A program made the position numbers and the translations under genes. This document shows positions 1 through 20,100 of a stretch of 64,000 nt of DNA, piece by piece. Below the pieces are notes generated by a model, which saw only the letters and a program-made list of their open reading frames with translations, was not told the origin of the DNA and did no database searches. Where the stretch lies: contig CM082584.2 in the NCBI GenBank assembly GCA_040954595.2, positions 13,206,001 to 13,270,000 on the forward strand, written 5' to 3'. Source of the DNA: Balanoglossus misakiensis. Lineage: Eukaryota > Hemichordata. Numbering within the stretch: position 1 is the stretch's first letter; each line of letters starts with the position of its first letter.

Positions 1-236
1 AAAAAAATTATCTAATTTTAACATTACAGTATTACATTGTATTATTACATTTTTTATTGTGAGTGTTATATCTATTCTATGGTATTATAAGTGCATAAGC
101 TATTAAGCTTCTTACATTAATAACACATCACATACAAGTATGTGAAAGTTACCTAGGAAGGTTGTATGTTTTAGAGGCTTAAGCAAGACTTACCCACCTT
201 TCCTTAAAATGTTTCTTTCTTAAAGTAATGTTGTCA

Positions 237-8372
<8,136 letters not shown>

Positions 8373-9798
8373 TCGTCTTAAGCTCTCTTACACCATCGGT
8401 CGATGTCCCCGATCAAAACTGTGGCAAACAAGTTAAAAGTCTTTCTGCTTCGAATTCCGTGTACTTGGTTAGTGTCTGTCAGATATACACCATTACGAGC
8501 TGAACTGGTCGAGTGAATGACTTCTCTGTCGAGTCTTTTCTGTGCCCTGCCCATTCAAATACTCCTTATTCTTGTGCAAATGCGCGGTTAACAAAAGACT
8601 CTGTTTTGGTTTGCCTTTGCGCAGTAGGCCTACTTGCTATTCTATTCAACACTGGTTGGAGTAGAGGTAGTTTCGTGGCCACTTTTGTTTTTTCTTCGCG
8701 GGGGGGCAATCCGATATATACGTGAAGACTTTGATTTTCGAGGTGCATGGAACATGCAGTCAACAGTAAAGCAAACCGCAATGATGACGTGCTTTTCAAG
8801 AGTTCACAGTAGCCATATTATACAGTAGTTCGCAGGTGTATGAAATATGCCATTCATAATAAAACAATTATCACAATTAGATTGATCATCATTATCTAAC
8901 CGCATACCCCAGTTTTCTATTGTTTGAAAATATGATACATGTCCAAGCAGATCGGTCACAATCGTTCTCCTCTATCAAGGAATGCGATCATATGCCTGGT
9001 AGGCACTTTAATTAGCGTACTTGGACTTTACGATCAATGGTTTATGAAAAGGAACAAACTGTTTGGACAATGCCAGCTTGGTAAATAACACTAACAAGTT
9101 ATTAAGCTAACATAAAAACAAATGATCAGCTGTTTTTTAGTGTGTCGTTGGTGGCGTGATAGACATCTCCAGCACTGACAATCAACGGTATCCTGGTGAC
9201 GAGTTCCTGTTCAACATGCACAGCAGACCTCTTGAATTATGCCTTGTGATAAGTATTTTATTACTTCACAAAATTCTCGACAATATGCCGGGTGTAGAAA
9301 ATTACTACAGCCACAATTCATTGCATTTGAAGAGCGCGGAACTTAACCATCCTTGAAAGAAAGAAATGGCATGTTTGTTCTGGATCCTGGGGTCGATAAA
9401 TAACATCAGTGAAAATATCCAATTTATGTCTTGTCACAAAGATGTAAAGCTGCCCTATTTAGGATGCTATATGCGTGAACTGAAAGTATCTAATTCAGAG
9501 TATAATTTATGTAAATAGTATGCTTGAATATTTTCATGGGACTAATAACATAGATGGTGGTGATTAAATGTAATGAGGAGAACCATGGGATACCAATCAC
9601 TTGGTAACATTTCTTGTGTGTATAAAAGTGTGTTCAAATTGCAAAAGTTCTAAGCCTTCCCTGATTGCACAGTTCATTTTTCAGCAGCTGCCATTATTGT
9701 TGATTCCAAAGTTCCAGGACAAACATGTAACACCTCATTTGGATTGTGTTTGGTGGTAGGCTGGTTCTTCAGCTCTTCAGTGCATCAATTCAACGGGA
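8373..9798. other. Intergenic region between the CUB-CTLD gene start and eEF1D 3' end
   Basis: About 1.4 kb upstream of the CUB-CTLD start codon and downstream of the eEF1D stop. The promoter of the minus-strand CUB-CTLD gene should lie at its left side. I see no convincing coding region, RNA gene or canonical TATA box placed to be meaningful. Confidence 0.4.
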
Positions 9799-12700
9799 TT
9801 ACACTTTATTGAATGCCACCACATCCATACTTTGAATCTGTAAAGAACAAGAGACATGCAGCAGAATAAAAATCTGATTAAACAGAACTGCTACAAAAAT
9901 ATTGAATCACTTTCAAACACTGTAAATTTTATACCTTGTCCATTCCACTTACCAAATCCTCAAATTTTTCAATTTCTTCTTCGAGGAAGTCAGTGCCAAT
10001 CTTGTCGTCCTCCACAACACAGCTGATTTGCAGTTTCTTGATGCCGTACACAACAGGAATCAATTTTGCTGTGATTTAAAGAAAAGAAAATACAATCACA
10101 GAATTACAGTTATCTTTTTATTATTCTCATGGACATTTGTAACCACAAATACAATTGGCTACTCAGCTGGTGTTTGATCGATTTGGGCTTCATCTAGCCA
10201 ATACAATTAATGCTAATACTTACAAGCTCCCCATAAAAGACCGTCAGCTTCAATTGATCTCACTTTGGATTCAAGGTCTCCCATGTCTAGAGAAGAATTT
10301 GATGGAATAAATTAGTTTGGATGGAATCATCACAATTATGCAAGCATATGCCAGATGAGGAGGGTGTATCTCAGTAAAACAGAATAACAAAACCCCAAAA
10401 CTATGCCAAAATAGCTGAATAAAAATCCTACCAGTTTCATCGTCAAGCTGAAAAGAGAGATGAAAAAAATATTTGGATTAATTTTGTGTACTTTGGATAG
10501 TTTTATTCAAACTTAAATTTTTACACTGAAGACACTCACTGATGAACTTTTGTGCAAAAATTGAAACAAAATCACAGTGCATAATTGACACTTACTGGTT
10601 TAACGTCCAAAATGATGTTAGACTTTGCCACAGGACCTGGGCCCTCTGTTAAATTAAGAACAAGAAACAAATTTAAACATTGATACTGTTAGTTTTGTAC
10701 TATACGTAACAATAACCCCATCATTTGTGAAACGACACGAGTTTCACACTCACTTTTGGCCTTTTTCTCTGCATACTCCTTCAGTCTTTGTTCTTTCAGT
10801 TTTGCTGCAGCTTCTTCTTCCTGTTTTTGTTGTTGTTGAGAAAAACAAAGAAAGACTTGTAAGCAATAAACGATAGACAAATGTACTCGAAAAGTATCCC
10901 ATAGCAGGAAATAGAAACTTGTTTCCTGCTGCAATGAGTGTGGCAAAGAGACTCCCGAAACCACGGACAACAAACTTGCCTCTGCATCAGAGCCAAACAG
11001 ATCAATATCATCATCGTCATCATCACTATCTTCATCATCATCTTCTTCCACTTTCTTGGACTGAAAAAGACAAACAAAACAAAAATCATCACTTATGCCA
11101 AAACACAGCCATGAAGCAGTTTTGAATGTCCAAAGCAGACATTCACAATTAAAATATTGATGAGAATGATGCTACCCAAAACTTACTGGTGCGGCTGATG
11201 GTGCTTGTGCTGCAGCAGCAGATGCAGTTGTTCCACTTTTCTCCAAAGCTGCCACTTTCTGCTGCAGTTTGGAAACAGCTGACTGTAAATCTTGAGTAAC
11301 TGTAAAAAACAAAAAGTCTCAATCTGGTTATATGTCCAACACACACACACTAACAAACATACATATATACATGCATACATGTACAATACAAGTATATAAT
11401 TCTCCAACCTTGTCTCAAGTCTTGGTTTTCCTTCTCCACAGCAGACAGTCTGGATTTCAGTTCACCAACTAGATTATTTTCAACGGCCAGACCTACAGCC
11501 AGTCCTGTACCCTAAAGAAAAGAAAACAAAGCACAAACATTGGAATTACTACCTTGTCTCATACTTTCACACAGTGTTTTGCTGTTACACCAATCAATGG
11601 GGCAAAGACAGTGTTCGTTTGCATAATCATAAACCTTAGAAGAAATGCATGATTCTGGTCACACTGGTTTGACATCACACTGCAATGAAAGTCACATAAC
11701 ATCACAAGGCCCATCACGGTCAGAATGTTTTTTAGCCATGCATGCATGCAGGGACTATACGAACCATTACCATAGAAATAGCAAAGAAGTATATACAGTA
11801 CTTGACAGTCATAGGTTAATCAAGTCAGTTTGTTTGGAAAACAGGAACAGTGGATGTGCACATACCATTTTTGAATGTGATGTTACATGTAATATTAGAA
11901 AGATACCAAATTCATCCAGTCTTTCCTTCATGATCAGAGATAATGATTATAAAAGAAGCAAAGTTTGGAGGCATGTCATATGTTGTTATTACAACTTTTA
12001 CCGATGAAAGACAATGTACTGTAATACTACTCCACTGAGGATATCCCAATGTTGTACACAGACACCAACAACAGTATTCAGGGTAGAATAAGACCAACCA
12101 TGCACACATGTACAAACTTAAACTGTACACCACCGACACAAAACAAGACAACATGGTACATCTACAGGACACAGACAGCCTCTAGGGAGAAGAATACAAA
12201 ATTTTATTTTGCCTGTTGAAAATTATTGCTTCAGTTTTATAGCCAAATTATGATAAATTTAAAGTAAAACTTTGTGTGTGAATGATAAAGTTCAGAAGTC
12301 AGAAAGATGGTGTACTCACACCAGATGTGCTTAGTGTGTTTTGGATATTCTTACGGACTCTGGCAATTTCCGAGACGAGGCTACTTGGTGAGCCCTAGAA
12401 GGCAATCCATAAGAAACAAAAAAATATACAGTTGATAGAAGACACAGAAATCACATACAGTGAAATTTAACCCTTTCACCTACAAATCATTGGTCCAGGC
12501 CTAGTGCTTTTAAATGGTCAGGTAGGACCCATACACTGTAAAATGGGGGTGAAAAGGTTAAAAGACCAGTGTGAATAATGAAGTGTTAGTTGGTTGGTAC
12601 ACACACAGTCGTGAGAGACAGGTCATCATGAAGAGAACCGTTACCAAAGCAAGAATCTAAGGTCAGAGGTCAACCAGCCTCCTACCAACTAAGGGGAGCC

Positions 12701-14911
12701 CAGCCCACTTTACTGCTGGCATGACATTGCAACCACTGGATGCAGGGAGTGTGTTATATGGACTACAGCAATTGTGTGCATGTGGTGTGTTTGCACAGAC
12801 ATCTAACCATAATTGCAACAGATTCCTAGACTGATAGAGAAGAGAATTTAAGCACACACACACGACACATACACACACGCACAAGACATGAATTCCTATC
12901 ATCATACAGCAATATTTTCATTCTTTGCATTCTTACAGACAAACCCAGGCATTAATATTTCTAACCAGAGTATCATTTAATGAACTTCTTTACAGTAAAA
13001 CGATATCTTTGATAATCTAAACAAATCTATATAAACTATATAAAATGGAATATAACGAATCTGTGTAAAATATATTTTAATATATAACTTCCACATACAT
13101 AAACAATACATGTACAACACCAACATTGCTTTTTTAGTGTATCTAGAGCACACTACATGAAAAGACACTGAAAACAATGTTGCACAAATATGGCAAGTAC
13201 TGATAAATTGGCAAATAAACATTAAAGACATCTTAATGCTCATTCAATCAAGACTTCTGATTGTGGACAACACTGACAGTTTTGATGACATGTAAACAAA
13301 AATAATTTCAGAAATACATACATGTAAATGGCTCTAGTACATTGAAAAGAATAACTGAACTTGTAAGGTAAATTGGTAAGGCATTTTTTTTAAAATGCTA
13401 AAGTTTATACTTTAAAACAACTTCCATGTGGAAACAGAAAAAAAAAGACTCAACCCGTTTTGTTGACAAGTTCTATGAAAGTAGTTACTTCATACTGTCG
13501 CTGAGAGTATTACAAGATACCTTAAAGAGTTCATGAGATTCTGTAACTGAGTTTCTTGACAAATCTTCCTTTGATTTTTACTTTGTAGGAAAAGTAAACA
13601 TTTTGACAAAAGAATTTCTTTTTATTCTCCACAGCTTTTGGGGGATCCAAATACGGCAGTGTCCCACTTCCTTTGGTAAAAACAATAAAATGTACATTTC
13701 CTGAGATACACAACATTTTACCCGTTTCTGGTAAACAACACAACAAAAATATAACATGCTCAATAAAACGTTGTGCAATGTTTTCAGAAACAGTGGCAGT
13801 GGGTAAGTCTTTTGTGTATTCATCTGATGTTTTCATGTTTTCCTGACAGATGCTCTGTCTCATTGTGCTTTGGTGGTTTTCTGGTATCCTCTCCTCTTGG
13901 CCTCTGTAGAGGACGCTGCAAGATAACCATATCAACACAAAATACCCATGTTAACAAAATTATAGTCTACAGATAAAAAAAAATTCTCTTGTATTGAAGG
14001 AGTCCAGTGCTGTTGTATTAATCGGATTAATAGAAAATTCAGTAAAACTTTGATCAAGTAAGATGGCTGCCAAAATCTATCTCACAAACTGGGATATCTT
14101 ACCTGTCTCATAGGATACACCTCTACATCACAGACACGACACTGCTGGCTGGCGTTCGCAAAGCTTTGGGCACTCATCCAGCGATGATTACAGTGTGAAC
14201 ATCTAAAGCTACCAAAACAGCGTTTTTTCCCTTGATATGGCGTCAGGCCTTTCCCTTTATTTTTCTGCATTGTGCAAATGTAATGGGATAAGACAATGAC
14301 TTGTATTTTGTGAAGATACCACTTCCCTTTACATGCCTTTTAAAGATAGTTCCCCTGATGTTGTATCTTGCATGTGTTGAGCTGTCATGCATGGCGAAGT
14401 CTGTGCCAGTGCACGGTTGCAACACCAACATCAAGACGACACAACTGTTTAATATGCAACTGCATATTAAACAGGATTGCTTCATTTCGTGGTACATAGC
14501 TGTGAAATACAGCTATGCTACAGGTATTCTTGATACAGAGAAATTTTCCTTTATGGGCCAGTACAGGGTGTGTAGCTTGTAGGGCAGGTACAGCCATGAT
14601 ATACACTGTCACACCTCTGAAGCAGGCCTCTATAGTCTACAGAGGTACATGGAATAATTTTCCTTCATATATACAGTATTTGATGGAATCACAGTGATAT
14701 GACACACAACAATGCATACACTCTCTCCATTTTCACACAATTTCTCTCCACATATCATCATGGCAATGGAAACTCACAGAGATACAAGTAAACAAACCTC
14801 AACAACTAGTCCAGCGTGCTGACTCGCCAACTTCTCTTGGTAAACTCTCTCCGCATCCTCAACCCGATGTTTATCAAACCAGATGGATTCAAGCAACAAT
14901 GGATGTCCCAT
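9799..14911 (-). CDS. EEF1D: Elongation factor 1-delta (eEF1B delta subunit)
   Basis: Eleven coding exons: 14798-14911, 12320-12394, 11409-11511, 11187-11299, 10980-11060, 10754-10820, 10596-10645, 10432-10447, 10224-10286, 9935-10068 and 9799-9837, giving 284 aa (human about 281). The N-terminus ([28 protein letters not shown], listed here in part) is the conserved segment that in the family contacts eEF1-gamma. [12 protein letters not shown] segment and a leucine-rich coiled coil follow, then an acidic stretch ending [11 protein letters not shown], then the C-terminal nucleotide-exchange domain ([49 protein letters not shown]). The protein recharges eEF1A with GTP in the cytosolic eEF1B complex. 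One exon is only 16 nt (10432-10447). The intron after exon 5 has a GC donor. A splice acceptor just upstream of the ATG (CTACAG|CC ATG) implies a non-coding leader exon. Confidence 0.95.
13621..13626 (-). terminator. Poly(A) signal AATAAA of the ZCCHC24-like terminal exon
   Basis: AATAAA on the minus strand about 195 bases downstream of the TGA at 13820. It supports 13820-13915 as a genuine terminal exon rather than a chance open frame within the eEF1D intron. Confidence 0.55.
13820..14264 (-). CDS. ZCCHC24-like zinc-binding exons inside eEF1D intron 1 (candidate alternative terminal exons)
   Basis: Two exons, 14103-14264 and 13820-13915, on the same strand as eEF1D. Together they encode 85 aa closely resembling the C-terminal part of vertebrate ZCCHC24: [20 protein letters not shown], then [18 protein letters not shown] and [14 protein letters not shown]. 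The first pair CSHC and the second CRVC would bind zinc. The first exon has an acceptor at CAATGCAG| and begins in phase 0. eEF1D exon 1 also ends in phase 0 (GTTGAG|GT), so joining the two would give a 123-aa protein with the eEF1D N-terminus and this zinc domain. The second exon ends at TGA 13822-13820, with AATAAA at 13621-13626. Alternatively, translation could start at ATG 14270 as a small nested gene. The CCHC knuckle that precedes this region in vertebrate ZCCHC24 is absent. Confidence 0.72.
14445..14474. repeat. Perfect 14-bp palindrome with 2-bp spacer
   Basis: Arms CTGTTTAATATGCA (14445-14458) and TGCATATTAAACAG (14461-14474) are perfect reverse complements separated by AC. It lies in eEF1D intron 1, about 180 bases upstream of the ZCCHC24-like exon in transcript orientation. 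In RNA it would form a tight stem; in DNA it could be a homodimer binding site. The function is unknown. Confidence 0.8.
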
Positions 14912-14913
14912 GG

Positions 14914-17187
14914 CTGTAGAGCAAATGTTTTAGAATGTGAAGATTACTCATTTCAGAACATGGACATCCAAGGCAAATTAATGTTCGTCCGACTTTGCTT
15001 TCAAGTGTCATCCTGTGTACTTTAGCCAAGAATTCCGATGTCGATGTCCCATATGGACTTCAATGGTACATACTACATCTAGTTGAGGTTGGTGGGCGAA
15101 CATGAAATACTGCTCAGAGATTTGGATTGGAATATTTACTGTAAAGCTCTCACACTGGGTATACCCACTGTCCCAGTAACAACATCGAAATCGTTTCGAC
15201 TATGTTTCTACACAAGCAAGTGTACGTGAGGCATGTCAATTTCGTCGTGTGTACCATGTGCAATGGATATTGCAGTTTCGTCTCCATTTCTTTCTGTTTA
15301 CTTGCAAAAATTTCCACACAGAAATATTCTCCACGTTGTGTCTACTACTTTATTGTAACAACACACTCTTAATTGTGTCTGAAAAGAGCCAGTGTAGTAC
15401 AATTTACCTGTTTTGTGAAGGACCGACTTTGGCAGACAAGTGTACAGCTGTAATGGCTGACGAAAAAGGACACATGCGGGTCGACAGCCTCGTTTTCAGT
15501 TTTATTAGGTAATATCTCCGAGCCCAGAATCTAACAGAACTTTATTATATTCACTTTAAAATAGGAAAAATGTTATACAATCCTAACGGAGAAGAAAATA
15601 CCCTGGTATTTCTGCATTTTAGGAAGGCAATTCAAATGCATATAAATGTTGACCTGACTTGACCCTTGACTCGGGTCACGACCTTATATGCACCGTTATT
15701 TGACTGCCATCACCACACGAACCCTTGAATTTTTAACCCTTTTTGTTCTGTTTTTCTTTCAAGATTTGTTTTACTTCAATCTACTACCGTTTAATATAAT
15801 GTGCATAGCAATCGTTGTTCGTATCGAATGTGTTAAAAATAAATATTTAGCGTTGAAAACAATCAATATCAAACACAAGACATCTTGATGGTTAATGTGT
15901 TGAAATATTTATTGGTAAATACTGACAGTAACAGTGAATTTGTTAACATGTCCAGCATACAGGTGTATTTGTACGCATCTCAAGCAACCCTCCCAAAAGT
16001 TACATATTTTTATCTTACTGTAAATCTGATGTAAAAAAAAACATGAAATGATACAGAATTGGCTAAACTTCACTGAAAATGTTTGCTGTTTTACTGTAGC
16101 AGACAGTTACTAGACTCCACTGCATGTTCTAGGAAGTATGAAATGTGATTAAAAAAAGAATTGCTGAAAACTACAAATCTCAGCCAATTACTGACAGATG
16201 TGAAGGGTCATCAAATTGCTGTTTCACATAGTCTGGAATCAAGACGTTATATGAGGACTCTCATTCCTCTAGTGGAGAAACATCTTTATTGTAAACCAGG
16301 ATTGCAATTGTAAGAAAATTTGCAGGAAAGGGAATGAAAATGCACTTCGGACTGAAATACTCAGTGAGAAATACATGGACTTTGTATCATGGCCTGCAAC
16401 ACTACGTTTGAACAAAGCTTGGAGAATGCATTCACACACATACACACAAAGTTAATAAATCTCTCTCTTTGTATGAAGAATTGCTTGTCAACTCAGCTAG
16501 AGTAATTAGCAGAAATTTTGCACAGAATGTGGTTCAGATAAGATCAATTTAATCATAAGAAAATTTTCACACAATCATACATTACTGCACATATGAACTT
16601 CAAAATGATGTCTCAGAATTTGTTCTGTACTTCTTAGAGTTAAAATCACTCGAACTGAAACAAACAACAAAAATTGATAACTGTATGTGAAAAACTAATT
16701 TGTCTTTCAAAATCTGAGAGTTCTGCTGAGACTATACATGTTTACATGTATATGTTTATCTACATTGTAGAAATAATCCCCATCTTGTTTGTCTTTCATA
16801 GATATGTCTATCTAGAGTTTTCTAGATATGTTCACCTGGGTATACATCAATGCAGATATATTCTATGCCCTTCGATATATACATATCCATCCAGATATAT
16901 TCACTCTAAACATCCACGTAGATAAACACACATCCCAATACTCATTCATCTTGAGAAACCATGTCATGTCAATACAGGAATGGAGACTGATGAATATTCG
17001 GACCAAGAAGCAAGTATTCAACTGTCTTGAAAGCCATCAATTTGCTATTTGAAATGTCTTAAACCTACAATGATCTTGAATCATTTATTTGTTCATTTGC
17101 AAGAGTTACATGTGAATTGAATAATTATTATAAGTAAATGAGAAACTAATGCCCCTCTCTTCATTTCAGTGGAATACACAGAGACTA
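14914..17187. other. Intergenic region between eEF1D start and ECPAS stop
   Basis: About 2.3 kb holding the eEF1D leader and promoter on the left and the ECPAS 3' untranslated region on the right. An AATAAA on the minus strand at about 17084-17089, about 100 bases past the ECPAS stop, is the likely ECPAS poly(A) signal. No coding region, RNA gene or mobile element could be recognised; open frames here lack domains. Confidence 0.45.
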
Positions 17188-20100
17188 TTATTGCAGTTCT
17201 GCCAGAACTTTTTGTAGTTTAGTTGCATGATCTTTGAGTTTTGGAAGTGACTCCGAAGACGTGGTGTCCAGTGCTTTCGTCATCTCTTCCCGGATTTCCG
17301 TGGACAGTACAGCAGTCTGGCCTTTGTCTGCAAGAAATGTGGAACAACATTCTGTTGAGATGTGAACTACAGATCAGAGATTATAGCTAGGCAAGTTTAC
17401 ATGAAATTCAAGATGACTCTTTCAGTGCTGTGCTATTGCCTCGATGGCCAGTCAATATACGTATACTATTTACCTTTCAGTTTAATTGTTATCTTCTCTA
17501 AGACATGGACCACATCAAGTTTTAAAGCACCATATTTAGTGTAGCCTGCAATAAACAAAATAATTGTAGTCAGACTTCAGTTTTCATACACACCTCCATG
17601 TGATTCCTGTTACCCGTTGAACCCTGACCCCCTGGTGACCTATGACATAGACTGAAATATTCTGCTCTTCATTCAAAGCATGATGAAAACACACTTACCT
17701 AAACATTTGCAGAGTGGAGGAATAGCTTGGTGAAATAAGTTACTTAAAATGTTAACTTCAGCCTCAGCGAGACTCGTTTCCGTGTCCAACAAACATAACC
17801 TGTGAAATACAGCCAACCGGATAGAAGAAATTGGTAAAATTATGTCTCATCTTGCAGGGTACTGCCAAATCACAGAGAAAAAGCTCCCAAACATAGACTA
17901 ATGTCCCTAGAAAGAATACTTTTGGATACATCTATTAAAGGTGAGAATGAAAAATAATTTTGAATGTTGCAAGTTCTATCTGTTTATATACTAACCTGTC
18001 TACAAAGATTTCCATGGAGTTGATAATTTTACTTTGTATATTTATTGTATTCACTTTGAGACCATCGCTCAGCAACTTGCAAAATTCTTCTTGATAGGTG
18101 TCTGGAAAAGAATATAACACACACATGGTATGAGCAAACACAGTATGTGGTAGTATAATGACTTCTTGTGACACTCAGCACAACACAGACATAACAATCA
18201 TATGACTTACTTTGTGTTTCTTTGCTGCTTGGCCAGGATTTACCCAGACACTCAAATGCACAAGATTTCAAATTCAACAAATTTTCTCTGTCTTTTCTTG
18301 TCAGGTCTTCTTCCTCTTCATCTTCCTTTTCACTCTCTTTTTTCTTCTTTATAAAGAAATGTCAAAAAGGAAGTATACAACTTAATGAAACAGGCTCTGG
18401 TTTGGCACATGCTCATAAGACGAATGTATCCCTTTAAATTTTACACGAACAAATGACAATGCTGTCTGGAGTGGATTTTCAACACCCAAGCACATATCAC
18501 CCACCTTTGTCACAAGAGGAAACAGAATTTCACTGATTTCTGTAAATTTATCCACTTCCTGTGCTTCTACAATGGCAGCCAAACAGTGGAGGGCAGCCGT
18601 CTTGTACTCCACTTTTTCCTTCTTACACTCCTTGAGGAGGGACGTAAACACCTCGTTCATGGTTGGTTGGTCTTGTGCATTTTCTGGGGGGCTTTGGAGA
18701 GATTCCCTATGGTTAAAATAAAGCATGGCATAATATAATTACTACCAATGATTTCAAAATTGCATGTGATAGCATCTGTAAGATACATGCAGATAATTAT
18801 AAATAATCATACAACTAACATATTACTCACTTGCATGAAACACATATAGACTGGACCGCCTTCAGCAAAGATTCCTGCAGGGGAGAGAAATTATCAGAAG
18901 TTAGCTCAAACTGATGAAGATGGTCTGGCTACTGTCGATCAACTTCACTCCGGCTGCACACAACTCCAACTGATGACATCACTACACCGGAAAATATAAA
19001 GCTTGGAGAAGAGTCCACATTATGCTATACGCAGAATCAGATGTACAGATAAAAGGGAAGGCAAAATATTCTTACTTTTCCTTCCCAAGTTCTTCCACTA
19101 AGTCCCTTCAAGAGAGCTCCAAGTAATCTCCCAAGATGAGGAGGTTTCAGGGTGGATCCTAATTTTGTAGCTATTGTACTCATAGCGGACGCAGCCTGAG
19201 CTTTCATGTGCCACGACTGGGACTCCAACATCTGTTCTGTAATCTCTACAATCTCTGCCAGGTACAACCTTATACCGCCCTCAGTGCCAGGAGTGGAGTC
19301 TAACCAGACTTCCTCCCATACTGTCTGTCGATCAGTGTCAACTGAAATATGAACATATAGGTATTGCAGACATTGTCATTTAAACCTTCCCCAAGTCAAA
19401 CAAAACAACTGAAACACTAGGGGTAAACCAAAATACAATGTTAAAGTAAACAGGGGTTAATAAGCCTCACCTTGTTCTGGTTTCTTCTCATGCATTGCTA
19501 AGAATGCTAATGGTAGCGCTGTTGCACCGTGTCTCTTGAGGATATCAGGGGCCTGTCTGGCCATGGCTTGCAGAGTCAAACCGCAGGCCACTCGTATGTT
19601 CTCATCTTCCTTCTCTAGATACCATGTCTTCAGTTTGGCCACCAGTTTCTCTGTGCTGCTGTCCCTGGCCACTTTCACCATGTGACCCAGAGCTGTTGCA
19701 TAGGATTTACGCACTGCTGGGCTTCTGTCGCTAAGTCCATTCAGCAATGCGCTCATTAGTTTGCCTGAAAATCAACATGAAAGGACTCAGTCCCATCTTT
19801 TAACACACTACTTTACTATCAGTGCTTAGAGCAACAACTGTAATATGGTTTGAGGAAAGAATATAACATTACATGTACCTGCAAATGGTTGTAAATCCTG
19901 GGAACATTGATGAGTTAGCATGATGATGAAATTGGAACAACCAGCCTTTGTACCCACACCAATTCCACTCCGAATAAGCTCTGTAAGTCTTGGCACAAGT
20001 TCAGGAAGCACTGTATTGTCTACATATTGCACACACTGTAACAGAACAATAACCATACATCAGCATGCTGTAGTTGAGGATGGAAGACATTGGCTAACTC

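Noticed and set aside
16800-16925. Loose GATATATTCA-type repeats before the ECPAS 3' end
   Set aside because: Too irregular and AT-rich to call a minisatellite.
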